Positions 25,273 through 34,797 of a stretch of 64,000 bases of DNA are shown one piece after another. Source of the DNA: JAIXUI01 sp943373175. Its GTDB lineage: Bacteria > Bacteroidota > Bacteroidia > UBA7662 > JAIXUI01. The notes below the pieces were generated by a model. The model had not been told where the DNA came from. It made no database searches and worked only from the letters and a program-made list of their open reading frames with translations. Made by a program: the position numbers and the translations under genes. The stretch lies in contig CALSBM010000008.1 of NCBI GenBank assembly GCA_943373175.1, forward strand, positions 1 to 64,000. Direction: 5' to 3'. Every line of letters starts with the position of its first letter. Positions within the stretch are counted from its first letter, which is position 1.

Positions 25273-26789
25273 GGTGCAATTCGTCCATACAAGCGTGGGA
25301 ACGGTATTGTTTCCCGAACATGCGGTAATTTGCAAATGTAGGCCACAAGACGCTCTAAGCCAAGGCCAAACCCGGAATGTGGAACACTACCAAAACGACG
25401 TAAATCCAAGTACCATTCAAAGGCTTCCATCGGAAGCTCATGTTCATTTATTTTTTCAACCAGCCAATCTAACTGGGTCTCGCGTTCACCGCCGCCAATG
25501 ATTTCTCCATAACCTTCGGGCGCTAAAACATCCACTCCTTTTGCCCAGCGTGGGTCGTTTTCATCGCGTTTCATGTAGAACGCTTTTACTTCGTGCGGCC
25601 AGTTATACACCATAATTGGGCTTTCAAACAGCCTGGTTAGCACGGTTTCGTCAGAGCCGCCGAAATCGTTGCCCATGCGGAAGTTGCGTGCACTTTCTAA
25701 CCAAAGTGGAATATTGCGGCTTTGCTCTTCGAGTTCAGCCAGGTCCTCTTTCAATTTTTGAACCTTGGATTGATTGAAGCCAATTTCGCCTTTTTTCATT
25801 CCGGGCTGGCTTAGCTTAAGTTCTCGATCGGCTATTTCCTGTTGAAATTCTACTATTCTGCTTTTTACTACTTCTAAATCGGCTTCAAGGGTAAGAATAG
25901 CGTTGCGGCCATCCAATTCTTCCTCTCCTTTGAGAATACGAACTGCACGCTCGTAGGTAATTCTTGGGAAAGGCTGAAGTACTGCGCGGAGTTTCTCAGT
26001 ATCTCTACCGATTACCTCCAGCTCGGTTGGGCATTTTTCCAACACATCCGCCACTACCGAACGAAGGAATTCTTCAATCAGCGTCATGTTCATGTCGAGG
26101 TTGTAAAAAGCCATTTCCGGCTCTATCATCCAGAACTCGGATAAGTGCCGACGCGTTTTCGATTTTTCAGCACGGAAAGTTGGACCGAAGGTGTAAATTT
26201 TACCCATGGCCATGGCCATAGCTTCGCCATAAAGCTGACCACTTTGGCTTAAATAGGCAGGTTCGCCGTAAAAATCAGTTTCAAATAAGGTAGAAGTTCC
26301 TTCACAAGCGTTGCTGGTGAAAATAGGAGCGTCCATCTGCACGAAATCATTTCGTTGAAAAAATGCGTGAATTGCCTGAATGATGGTGTTGCGGATTCTC
26401 ATGATAGCCCACTGACGACGGCTGCGCAGCCACAAATGGCGGCGATCCATCAGAAAGTCAATGCCATGCTCTTTGTTCGTAACCGGATATTCCTGAGCTA
26501 TGCTGATTAATTCTAACGCATTTACCTGAAGTTCAACCCCTCCAACCTGTCGGTCGTCGGCTAACACTTCTCCGGTTAAACGGACTGAACTTTCTTGGGT
26601 TAAGCGTTTAGCTATCTCAAAAGACTCGTTTCCGAGTTTTTCTTCTGCTAAAACACATTGAACTATGCCGGAGCCATCACGCAGCACAATAAACTCTATT
26701 CCCTTACTGCTGCGTTGGTGGGTAACCCATCCCTGAATGGTCACTTCGCCTCCAACATGATGGCGAAGGTGTTGAATCGTATCTATCAT
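25269..26789 (-). CDS. asnS: Asparaginyl-tRNA synthetase
   Basis: 506 residues, class IIb aminoacyl-tRNA synthetase. An OB-fold anticodon domain (~1-105, with VTIQGWVTHQRSSKGIEFIV) is followed by the catalytic domain with motif 2 (FRAEKSKTRRHLSEFWMIE) and motif 3 (GFGLGLERLVAYI), ending in FPRLYGRIAP. AsnRS rather than AspRS is indicated by the C-terminal ending and overall pattern. An insertion of about 60 charged helical residues (~300-370) makes it longer than the ~465 residues of E. coli AsnRS, as in other Bacteroidota. First gene of the asnS - marR - cvpA - pabA/trpG operon, with its own -7 box. Confidence 0.95.
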   Translation of the reverse strand: MIDTIQHLRHHVGGEVTIQGWVTHQRSSKGIEFIVLRDGSGIVQCVLAEEKLGNESFEIAKRLTQESSVRLTGEVLADDRQVGGVELQVNALELISIAQEYPVTNKEHGIDFLMDRRHLWLRSRRQWAIMRIRNTIIQAIHAFFQRNDFVQMDAPIFTSNACEGTSTLFETDFYGEPAYLSQSGQLYGEAMAMAMGKIYTFGPTFRAEKSKTRRHLSEFWMIEPEMAFYNLDMNMTLIEEFLRSVVADVLEKCPTELEVIGRDTEKLRAVLQPFPRITYERAVRILKGEEELDGRNAILTLEADLEVVKSRIVEFQQEIADRELKLSQPGMKKGEIGFNQSKVQKLKEDLAELEEQSRNIPLWLESARNFRMGNDFGGSDETVLTRLFESPIMVYNWPHEVKAFYMKRDENDPRWAKGVDVLAPEGYGEIIGGGERETQLDWLVEKINEHELPMEAFEWYLDLRRFGSVPHSGFGLGLERLVAYICKLPHVRETIPFPRLYGRIAP

Positions 26790-26803
26790 CTTGTTAATTG
26801 CCG

Positions 26804-26811
26804 CAAAATTA
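26804..26811 (-). promoter_or_regulatory. -7 promoter box for the asnS operon
   Basis: TAATTTTG on the minus strand, exact TAnnTTTG, ending 14 nt before the asnS ATG. The divergent peptidase gene starts at 26849, so both promoters share about 60 nt. Confidence 0.6.
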
Positions 26812-26848
26812 GGAAATGGAAGTTTGTTCTGTTGATTACATTCGCTAC

Positions 26849-29032
26849 ATGAAGCAAGTGCTCGTATTCCTTGGCGCCCTTTTGGGCATGCAGGCGGCTT
26901 TCGCCCAGTCTTCTCCTGAAATTACTCTTCAGGACATTTGGGCATCTCCGAAGTTTATGGCTCGGTCGGTTCGTGGGATGACCCCCATGAAAGACGGTAA
27001 ATCGTATGTCGGGCTTGGCTCGGACCCTGCTGCGCGTGTGCCTATTATCGTTCGATACAGTTTCGAAACCGGAAAACCTATTGATACTATTCTTAAAGCG
27101 GAATGGTTAAAGCCGATTGGCGCTGATAAACCCCTTTCCTTTGACAATTTCAGCTTCAATGACGACGAAAGTTTGATCCTATTGAGTGTTGAAAGTGAGC
27201 CAATTTACCGACACTCATCGCGAGAAATCAATTATGTTTTTTATCGAAACACCCAAAAACTCGCTCAAATTAATCCCGGAAAACAGGCTCTTGCCACCTT
27301 TTCTCCCGACGGGAAAAAAGTAGCTTACATGCGAGACAATGATTTATATTGGAAAGACATGGAATCTGGAAAGGAAAGCCGAATAACTTCCGATGGTAAA
27401 ATAAATAACATCATCAACGGCCATACCGACTGGGTGTATGAAGAAGAATTTAGCTTCACTAAAGCATTTGTGTGGAGTCCCGACTCTCGGCATATCTCAT
27501 TTCTGCGTTTCGATGAATCTGCTGTAACAAGTTATACTATGCCCATGTACGACAGCCTCTACCCTACTAACTACGTTTTCAAATACCCAAAAGCCGGTGA
27601 GAAAAACGCCATAGTAAGTGCTCATTTGTATGCGTTAGAAAATGGCAAAATCCAAAATCTGAACCTCGGTGAGTATGAATACCTGCCCCGGATTGGATGG
27701 ACACAAGACAAGAATCTTTTCTGGGTGCAAAGAACTAATCGGCATCAGAACAAACTGGATTTGCTCACCGTTGATGTCCGCAATCTCCAGACTCGCTTGC
27801 TGCTGAGGGACAGTAGCAATACTTATGTTGAAGTGGACGATGATCTTACCTTTTTACCGAATGGACAGGGCTTCATTTGGAGTAGTGAGAAAACGGGCTT
27901 CAATCATTTATATCATCACGACCTCAATGGAAAGCAAGTGCGGGCTATTACCTCCGGCAAGTGGGATGTAACAGAATTTCTTGGTTTTTCACCTCTTCAG
28001 CAAACCTTGTTTTACTTATCCGCCGAAGTTTCTCCAATGGAGCGCCATCTATACCATGTTGGGTTAAATGGAAAAAACAAATCACGGCTTACGAATGAAA
28101 AAGGAACTCATTCCATCACGTTTTCAGGTGATTACAGCTTCTTCATCGACAATTTCAGTGCAGCCGGACAGCCGGCTACCATCAGCATGAGAAATATGAA
28201 GGGTGAAACGGTTCGAATGATTCAGGATAATGCTAAACTCAAGGAAACCCTTGCAACCTACAAGCTTAAAGTCCCTGAATTCTTCGCTTTCACCAGCGAA
28301 CAAGGCATCAGCCTGAATGGTTGGATGATTAAGCCTGCTAACTTCGACCCAAACAAGAAATACCCGGTTCTCATGTATGTTTATGGCGGTCCGGGCCACA
28401 ATACCGTGAACGACCGCTGGGGAGGTTCCGACTATATGTGGCATCAGATGATGGCACAAAAAGGCTACCTCGTAGTCTCAGTTGACAACAGAGGTACAGG
28501 AGCACGTGGTGTTGATTTCAAAAAATCTACTTATCTGCAACTTGGCAAGGTGGAAACCGAAGACCAGATTGCAACTGCTCGTTACCTAGGCACCTTATCG
28601 TATGTGGATGCGAACCGAATCGGCATTTTTGGATGGAGCTACGGCGGGTATATGAGTACCAACTGCATCACCAAAGGTGCGGATGTTTTTAAAGCGGCTG
28701 TAGCAGTAGCGCCGGTTATCAACTGGCGTTACTACGACTCCATCTATACCGAACGTTATATGCGCACTCCTGCTGAAAACGCAAAAGGATACGACGAAAA
28801 CTCACCCTTAAACGACGTCAGTAAGCTGAAAGGAAGCTATTTACTGATTCACGGTACGGCAGATGACAACGTTCACTTTCAGAATGCCATGATAATGGTG
28901 AAATCGTTGGTAGCTCAAAACAAGCAGTTCGATTTTATGGCTTATCCGGATAAAAATCATGGCATTGGTGGAGGGCTTACACGGCTTCAGCTATTTACTA
29001 AAATAACCGACTTCTTGCTTCGCAATCTTTAA
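26849..29032 (+). CDS. Dipeptidyl-peptidase IV-like S9 peptidase, secreted
   Basis: 727 residues from ATG at 26849, which begins a clean signal peptide (MKQVLVFLGALLGMQAAFAQ); the frame upstream to 26816 adds 11 residues before it and was rejected. An N-terminal beta-propeller (~40-480, DPPIV N-domain) contains DWVYEEEF, the Glu-Glu motif that binds the substrate N-terminus. The C-terminal alpha/beta hydrolase has Ser597 in GWSYGGY, Asp672/673 in GTADDNVHF and His704 in KNHGI. It should release X-Pro or X-Ala dipeptides from peptides in the periplasm. The next gene starts 2 nt after the stop. Confidence 0.94.
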   Translation: MKQVLVFLGALLGMQAAFAQSSPEITLQDIWASPKFMARSVRGMTPMKDGKSYVGLGSDPAARVPIIVRYSFETGKPIDTILKAEWLKPIGADKPLSFDNFSFNDDESLILLSVESEPIYRHSSREINYVFYRNTQKLAQINPGKQALATFSPDGKKVAYMRDNDLYWKDMESGKESRITSDGKINNIINGHTDWVYEEEFSFTKAFVWSPDSRHISFLRFDESAVTSYTMPMYDSLYPTNYVFKYPKAGEKNAIVSAHLYALENGKIQNLNLGEYEYLPRIGWTQDKNLFWVQRTNRHQNKLDLLTVDVRNLQTRLLLRDSSNTYVEVDDDLTFLPNGQGFIWSSEKTGFNHLYHHDLNGKQVRAITSGKWDVTEFLGFSPLQQTLFYLSAEVSPMERHLYHVGLNGKNKSRLTNEKGTHSITFSGDYSFFIDNFSAAGQPATISMRNMKGETVRMIQDNAKLKETLATYKLKVPEFFAFTSEQGISLNGWMIKPANFDPNKKYPVLMYVYGGPGHNTVNDRWGGSDYMWHQMMAQKGYLVVSVDNRGTGARGVDFKKSTYLQLGKVETEDQIATARYLGTLSYVDANRIGIFGWSYGGYMSTNCITKGADVFKAAVAVAPVINWRYYDSIYTERYMRTPAENAKGYDENSPLNDVSKLKGSYLLIHGTADDNVHFQNAMIMVKSLVAQNKQFDFMAYPDKNHGIGGGLTRLQLFTKITDFLLRNL

Positions 29033-29034
29033 TC

Positions 29035-29979
29035 ATGACAAACCGTATTTGCCAGCTCTTTGGCATTCAATATCCGATTATTCAAGCGGGAATGATTTGG
29101 TGCTCCGGTTGGGAGCTGGCAGCATCGGTCAGCAATGCTGGTGGGTTAGGAATTATAGGAAGTGGCAGCATGTATCCGGACGTACTCAGAACGCATATTC
29201 AAAAGTGCAAAGCAGCAACCCGCTTGCCTTTCGGAGTCAATGTGCCACTGTTGTACCCCAATATTGATCAGCACATCGCCATTATCTTGGAAGAAAAAGT
29301 TCCGTTAGTATTCACCTCTGCTGGTAATCCGGCTACTTGGACTTCAACTCTAAAAGAGGCAGGAATTACCGTAGTGCATGTTGTGTCTAATGTCAAATTC
29401 GCACTGAAAGCTCAAACAGCCGGTGTTGATGCTATAGTTGCTGAAGGGTTCGAAGCAGGAGGGCATAATGGCAGAGAGGAAACTACTACCCTTTGTCTGA
29501 TTCCGTTAGTTCGAAAGGCTGTGAATATTCCATTAATCGCAGCAGGAGGTATTGGCAGTGGACAAGCGATGTTGGCTACCATGGCACTCGGGGCAGAAGC
29601 AGTACAAATTGGCAGTGCATTCGTAATGGCGGAAGAATCGTCTGCCCATGCCAACTTTAAACATGCAATTGCACGCGCAGAAGAAGGAGATACTCGGTTA
29701 AGTTTGAAAAGCCTGACTCCAGTTCGACTCATCCGCAATAAGTTTTACAATCAAGTAGCAGAAGCAGAAGCATCTGGCGCATCCAAAGAATACTTAACTG
29801 AATTGCTTGGTAGAGGAAGAGCCAAAAAGGGAATGTTCGAAGGTGATTTAGAGGAAGGAGAATTGGAAATCGGGCAAGTTTCTGCGTCGCTGCAGGCCAT
29901 TGAACCGGCTGCCCAAATTTTCAATAGGATTTTAGAAGAATATGAGCTTGCCAGAATGCAATTCCTTCAACCGCTTTGA
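29035..29979 (+). CDS. Nitronate monooxygenase / FabK-like flavoprotein
   Basis: 314 residues, TIM-barrel FMN enzyme: YPIIQAGMIWCSGWELAASV, NAGGLGIIGSG, EGFEAGGHNGR with the GGHxG motif, PLIAAGGIGSGQAMLATMAL and GAEAVQIGSAFV. The family joins nitronate monooxygenases and enoyl-ACP reductase II (FabK); sequence motifs alone do not separate them here. Adjacent (2 nt) to the peptidase gene and likely cotranscribed. It faces the convergent gene at 30024. Confidence 0.85.
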   Translation: MTNRICQLFGIQYPIIQAGMIWCSGWELAASVSNAGGLGIIGSGSMYPDVLRTHIQKCKAATRLPFGVNVPLLYPNIDQHIAIILEEKVPLVFTSAGNPATWTSTLKEAGITVVHVVSNVKFALKAQTAGVDAIVAEGFEAGGHNGREETTTLCLIPLVRKAVNIPLIAAGGIGSGQAMLATMALGAEAVQIGSAFVMAEESSAHANFKHAIARAEEGDTRLSLKSLTPVRLIRNKFYNQVAEAEASGASKEYLTELLGRGRAKKGMFEGDLEEGELEIGQVSASLQAIEPAAQIFNRILEEYELARMQFLQPL

Positions 29980-30023
29980 TTAGGTTTAAGCCATTAACTA
30001 CCTAAAACTTTTGCATTCCAAAC

Positions 30024-30473
30024 TTAAAGTAGTTCTGATTTTGGCCCTTGGTGGTGATGAGGTCGGTGTTTAAATGCCCAAGATTTGATAAACATGCTTC
30101 CAATTACCCAGTAAGGTATTGCAGAAAGTAGGATTTCAACTTTCAAAGAAAAAATCCCAATAAACAGCAAGAATAGAAAAATAGGGCTCAACAACCCAAA
30201 TCCTATCCAGCTTAATATGGAACTTGGCACTTTTTGAAAAACGGTTATCAATAAAATAAGCTGGCCGGTTAATGGCATCCCGATAGCAGGATGAAGTAAA
30301 TCCATGGGCTTCAGAAGTATATTTTTAAACACATCAAACTCCATTTGGAAGAAAAACGCACTTCTTTGCTCGCCCCACTCCAGATATCCTAGTAATGAGG
30401 CAAGTATCAATCCGGCATGAAGCAATCTCCGCTTCTTATTCTGCCGTTGCTGTTGGTGATGAAAATTCGACAT
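30024..30473 (-). CDS. Hypothetical membrane protein
   Basis: 149 residues with a His/Gln-rich N-terminus, three or four hydrophobic segments (LHAGLILASLLGYLEW, GQLILLITVFQKV, LLSPIFLFLLFIGIFSL, LLSAIPYWVIGSMFI) and a His-rich tail. No family recognised. Likely an inner-membrane protein. A TATCTTTA sequence just upstream is one mismatch from the promoter box. Convergent with the NMO/FabK-like gene. Confidence 0.65.
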   Translation of the reverse strand: MSNFHHQQQRQNKKRRLLHAGLILASLLGYLEWGEQRSAFFFQMEFDVFKNILLKPMDLLHPAIGMPLTGQLILLITVFQKVPSSILSWIGFGLLSPIFLFLLFIGIFSLKVEILLSAIPYWVIGSMFIKSWAFKHRPHHHQGPKSELL

Positions 30474-30922
30474 TGATTAATTAAAGATAATACTATCTCT
30501 TTATCTCGACACAAAGTAGTACAATTTTTAAAAGCAGTTATAACTCATGCTTAATAGAATTAACCTTTGAATCGATTTCTGTTAAAGAACTTCGATTGAT
30601 AAAAATATCAATATCCACAATCGTAAAAGACCTTTAGATTGGCAAGTTTCTCGGTAGATTTAAGCAAATTTCAAGATGGCTGATAGGGTAGTTTCCATCG
30701 TAGATTAGTGCTAACCAGCGTATGAATCAGCGCAAATCAGCGGGAAAAGTGCCATGTAAAAAAGCTCGGAACATTGCAATTGAATAGCTCTTTACGATAG
30801 TGCATATTCGTATAAAAATACACCGATAGTTTCGAGAAAATTTAGGGTAAACAAATCTTCTTAAAACTATCGGCATGATAAAGAAACTCAGCTTAACTTA
30901 GAGCGAACAGCCAAAATATCCA
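30474..30922. other. Intergenic stretch with a dispersed repeat
   Basis: 449 nt without a gene. AT-rich apart from a segment at about 30702-30790 that resembles the repeat family at 15731-15961 (ATCAGCGCAAATCAGCGGGA). No promoter box fits a gene here, and no terminator was recognised for the gene at 30923. Confidence 0.55.
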
Positions 30923-32878
30923 TTATGGCATTTTCTCAAATACAATAACTAACTTATTAAAATCAGCGGCATCATTGATTACTTTCCTAAATTCCGCATA
31001 ACGGCTTTTAGGGTAAAAAATGCCGGAATAATACTCTTTACCTGTTAGAATCAGCATATCGCCTTCTTTCTTCCAATCATTGGTAAAACCGAAAAGTGCT
31101 TTCCCATTAGCATCAGCATATTCGTCTTTAATGACCAGCTTATCTAATCCTTTTGGTTGATACCCTTGGGGAATTTTAATTCGAATTATCCTTTCATACG
31201 CATGTGGGAACTGAAGTACAATGTCCGTTTTCCGGTCTTTATCCTCGTACAATTCGCTTTGCTTACCAATTAACTCTCCAACTTTTAAAATCAGGTTATC
31301 ACCTGCACGTTCTAAGTAATCCTGGCAACTTAGTTCAGCATCTAAAAGAAATGGTTTCAACATTTCTTTTGCCTCACCCATGTTGTAATTTCCTGCCTTG
31401 AGTTTAATTACACTGCATCCGGTGCCGGTATTTTTTACAAAATCGTAAAAGAAGTCTTTCTGATTGCTTTCGCCTGCCAAGAAATACAACCCTCGCAATC
31501 CCATTTCTGCGAAATTCATCATCTCACGGTGATACTCAATTTTAGCAGTGTTGCTTTCCGGCATTAGATTAACTTGGAGAACCATTCTGTCGTTGTTGTT
31601 CTCAAGAGAAGGAATTGGAATAGTCTTTATAGAAGTTACCCCTGAAAATTGCTCACCCAAAGAAACCGGTTTAATAAATAGTGCAGATTGTCCTAAGAAC
31701 TCGTTCCCGGCATATCCAAGCCTGCCTACTATATTAGCCGGTTCAATAAATTCTTGAACATTAGGGAAATAGAGCATCAAATTATTTAGGTATGACCATG
31801 AATGAAAGGTTTTATCAAATACTTTATTGAAGCGATCACAAGTAATTACCAACTCTAAAGGAATGCCTGCTGCGAGGAAAGAAGCCGTCATTAAACGATT
31901 AAAACCATAACGAGAGCAAAATTTATTCTTAATGATGCTTTTGATGTCATCATCAATACGTCCTTCCGATTTAACTACAATATTGGTTTTAAGAAAATGC
32001 TCAATAGCAATTATTCGTTCTTTTTCGTTATTGCCTTTATCTGCCTTACGTATGAACTTTTTAATATCAGACTGATAGTCAGTGAAATTACCAACAAGTC
32101 GGTCAAAAAGAACACGCCCCATTTCGGGGTACTTACTTGATTTAGTATTGTTGTTTACATTAGTTGCAAAGGTGTATTCCACCCTAACCCGGTTAGCACT
32201 TTTACCTGAATACTCTTCGCTTTCGTAAGCAGGAACTTTACTAAATTGATACAAATAGTGTCGGTTACCGCCTACAAGAGTGTCCTTTAATTGCGCTTCA
32301 GTCTGATACAATTGAACATCAAATTTGAGCATTTCAGGAACAGTAAGGCTAAAATTCATTTGCCCTATTTCATCACCAAACTGTAAATAATCAGTATCGT
32401 AAGTGTCATCATCGAGTTCTAAATGAATAATTGTTTCAATCATGCATCCTTTAGTAAGAGAAGATACAGCCAGCAATTGCACTTCGTTGTCTTCTTCTTT
32501 TACCTTTTTAAAATCAGCGGCAGTGTGGTTCGCAATGATTTGACCGTCTTTTAATACTCTTACTTGAACTGCAACCAGGTTGTTGGAATAAAGAGGTAAT
32601 CGAATTTTGTTGTTATCCTCAACTCCTTTATCATCGGAAACAGCCGTTATGAAGTGGCTAATAGCATAACGCTTTAGCTCTTCACCTACAATTTCGTAAT
32701 AAACTCTACGCGCATACCAAGGTGTCCAGGTCGAACGATTCAGCATTGCTTTGTCCCGGCTTTCCGCCACTGTTGATGCTCGAAAGTCATAGCTTTTTCT
32801 TTCTGGAGCCTGTCCTAAAGCTGTAATTCCTGAATACAGAAAAAGGAAAAGTAAGATGAAATTTAACCGTTTACTCAT
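30923..32878 (-). CDS. DUF3857/transglutaminase-like secreted protein, probably inactive
   Basis: 651 residues: signal peptide (MSKRLNFILLFLFLYSGITA..GQ), a DUF3857-type beta-rich region (~60-270), a transglutaminase-like core (~280-400) and a C-terminal beta region. Aligned to its neighbour, the catalytic segment GDCKDMA is replaced by FCSRYGFNRLM: the Cys stands two residues early and Arg occupies its place, while the following MTASFLAAGIP and TFHSW are kept. It may therefore be a structural or binding version. Start overlaps the previous gene's stop by 4 nt. Last gene of a three-gene operon with the transglutaminase-like and MORN-repeat proteins. Likely periplasmic. Confidence 0.75.
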   Translation of the reverse strand: MSKRLNFILLFLFLYSGITALGQAPERKSYDFRASTVAESRDKAMLNRSTWTPWYARRVYYEIVGEELKRYAISHFITAVSDDKGVEDNNKIRLPLYSNNLVAVQVRVLKDGQIIANHTAADFKKVKEEDNEVQLLAVSSLTKGCMIETIIHLELDDDTYDTDYLQFGDEIGQMNFSLTVPEMLKFDVQLYQTEAQLKDTLVGGNRHYLYQFSKVPAYESEEYSGKSANRVRVEYTFATNVNNNTKSSKYPEMGRVLFDRLVGNFTDYQSDIKKFIRKADKGNNEKERIIAIEHFLKTNIVVKSEGRIDDDIKSIIKNKFCSRYGFNRLMTASFLAAGIPLELVITCDRFNKVFDKTFHSWSYLNNLMLYFPNVQEFIEPANIVGRLGYAGNEFLGQSALFIKPVSLGEQFSGVTSIKTIPIPSLENNNDRMVLQVNLMPESNTAKIEYHREMMNFAEMGLRGLYFLAGESNQKDFFYDFVKNTGTGCSVIKLKAGNYNMGEAKEMLKPFLLDAELSCQDYLERAGDNLILKVGELIGKQSELYEDKDRKTDIVLQFPHAYERIIRIKIPQGYQPKGLDKLVIKDEYADANGKALFGFTNDWKKEGDMLILTGKEYYSGIFYPKSRYAEFRKVINDAADFNKLVIVFEKMP

Positions 32879-34797
32879 TGTTTTGTTAGTATAAGTGATT
32901 GATTCTCTAGTTCTTTAAAACGATTCACAATGTTATTCCACACACTTAACTCCTCAAAAGGTATTTCCGCCTTTTTAATTTCAAAAAATGAATTAAGAAT
33001 TAACTGCGAACCTTTCATAAAGTAACTAATTTTCCAACTGCAGTACGCATTGTTTTCAATTTTAGTATCAGGAAGTTTTCTTGGCAAATACCCGGAAGGT
33101 AAATCAAGATAAACTAGTATTTGTCGTTGATGCAGAAAGTCAAACTCCTTTCCATTTTGCCTGCCTCCGGAAGTATCGGCAAGTAATCGTTGCCAAGCTT
33201 TTTCAAGATTCAAATTAATATAAATATTTGAATCTATCTTTCGAACTAAATGATCAATTTCAATTTCAAAATTAAAATTCAGACTATTTCCAGATGAAAA
33301 AAGGTTGTTAACTTGAGGATTAATGATTTTGCATTTATCATTTCCTCTGCTGAAAATTCCCTTCATCAACTCTTCATATTTATCCTTAGTTCGCGAACGA
33401 AAAGCCTGGGTGATATTATCACGGTAAAACCCACTTAAAATTACATGTCCTTTCCCAACAAGAGTATCGCCTTTTATTCTGCACCAAAGAGTATCCACCC
33501 ATTTATTGGAATCAGCAGAAACCCATGGCACCATGATAGATTCGAAAGTATTAGAGTCTATTGCAACACAAGCTTCACGCCCTTGGATAAACTCAGAAGG
33601 CCGACCCAATCCATGTTCTCTTCCAGTTGCATCTAAAAACAACAATCCAGTATCCGTTTTAAGCGTAGCAATCATGTGATTGCTTGAAGCAAGATGTTGT
33701 AGGCTTCGAAAGTGAACAGGAATTTCCCGAGTGCCTATCCAAGCAGGATATGCAGGCAAACCGGCTTCATGCAACAACCTAGAAAGTAAAACAGCCATAT
33801 CTTTACAATCGCCATAGCCATTGCTACAAACCACTTCGGGATTTCTAGGAACTTGCCCTGAATAACCATCCTCAATTGAAATATATCGAATATGATCCTG
33901 TACCCATTTGAATAAAGCAGAAGCTCTTTCGAAATTACTCTTACTACTTTTAATTACAGAATCTACCAATGCTTTAGCAGTATTAGGCAAAGGATGTTTC
34001 ATTGCTGAACGGATAAAGGAATAATTCTTCTTATTAAATGCGTCTAAACTGTGGTTAAATTTAATTTCTTGACCTTTTTCTTGATAGGCTTCCAACCAAA
34101 TATAAAGTTGAGGCAAATAATGTTTATAGGATTGTCCGTCATTATAAAAACGATAACGGGGAAGCTCACTGGCATTCCAAATCAATATTTGTTGACCTCG
34201 TTTCTTTTCTATTCTAAAGCGAACAAGGCTACTATCTCCTTTAAGTTTCCAACCAATTCGAACACCTTCTGGCATTATAACTTTAAACTCCGCCTCTAAA
34301 ACAGGTGGGCCATTCGAAAAATAAATTGAACGCAGAAACAACGGATCATGTACACGAAGTATGTAATCCAATTGAACTATGCTACCCGGACTTAGCCCAG
34401 GATAAGCCACTTTTCTAATTCTTACATCGTCATAAAAAACATCTTTCTGTTCTCTATGCTTTTCCTCTGAAACAGCTCCAGAACCACTTCGATAACGACC
34501 GGAGTTGTAAATTCTGGAGCTTGCTTCTGCAGAAACGAAGGATGAAAATGGAGGGGCGTAAGCAATTTCATCTTCGGAATCATCCAGCATTTTCTCATTA
34601 AGAAGAATACGTTCCTCATGAATATGTTCAGTGATTTCAAGAGAATTGTCAGAATATTTGAAAACTAATTCCTCTGATTTCTTTAAGTAAATCTGACGTT
34701 CATCATGAAATCGTTTTCTTAGTGCAATCGGATCTTGAGCTACAGACGAATAACTCAATAGAGAAAGAAGAACTAAAAACCTAATAGCGTGACCCAT
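32875..34797 (-). CDS. DUF3857 and transglutaminase-like domain protein, secreted
   Basis: 640 residues. Signal peptide (MGHAIRFLVLLSLLSYSSVAQ), DUF3857-like beta region (~50-270, with RIRKVAYPGLSPGSIVQLDY) and a transglutaminase core (~285-410). The core's catalytic candidates are Cys in GYGDCKDMAVLLSRLLHEAG, His in SNHMIATL and Asp in LLFLDATGREHG. The C-terminal ~200 residues are beta-rich. All three catalytic positions are present, unlike the downstream paralogue. The substrate is unknown; such proteins usually face the periplasm or cell surface. It overlaps the MORN-repeat gene by 17 nt and the next gene by 4 nt. Confidence 0.85.
   Translation of the reverse strand: MGHAIRFLVLLSLLSYSSVAQDPIALRKRFHDERQIYLKKSEELVFKYSDNSLEITEHIHEERILLNEKMLDDSEDEIAYAPPFSSFVSAEASSRIYNSGRYRSGSGAVSEEKHREQKDVFYDDVRIRKVAYPGLSPGSIVQLDYILRVHDPLFLRSIYFSNGPPVLEAEFKVIMPEGVRIGWKLKGDSSLVRFRIEKKRGQQILIWNASELPRYRFYNDGQSYKHYLPQLYIWLEAYQEKGQEIKFNHSLDAFNKKNYSFIRSAMKHPLPNTAKALVDSVIKSSKSNFERASALFKWVQDHIRYISIEDGYSGQVPRNPEVVCSNGYGDCKDMAVLLSRLLHEAGLPAYPAWIGTREIPVHFRSLQHLASSNHMIATLKTDTGLLFLDATGREHGLGRPSEFIQGREACVAIDSNTFESIMVPWVSADSNKWVDTLWCRIKGDTLVGKGHVILSGFYRDNITQAFRSRTKDKYEELMKGIFSRGNDKCKIINPQVNNLFSSGNSLNFNFEIEIDHLVRKIDSNIYINLNLEKAWQRLLADTSGGRQNGKEFDFLHQRQILVYLDLPSGYLPRKLPDTKIENNAYCSWKISYFMKGSQLILNSFFEIKKAEIPFEELSVWNNIVNRFKELENQSLILTKQ

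Noticed and set aside
25273..25335. Longer MarR start inside asnS
   Set aside because: Would overlap asnS by 67 nt; the GTGA overlap at 25272 gives a family-like N-terminus.
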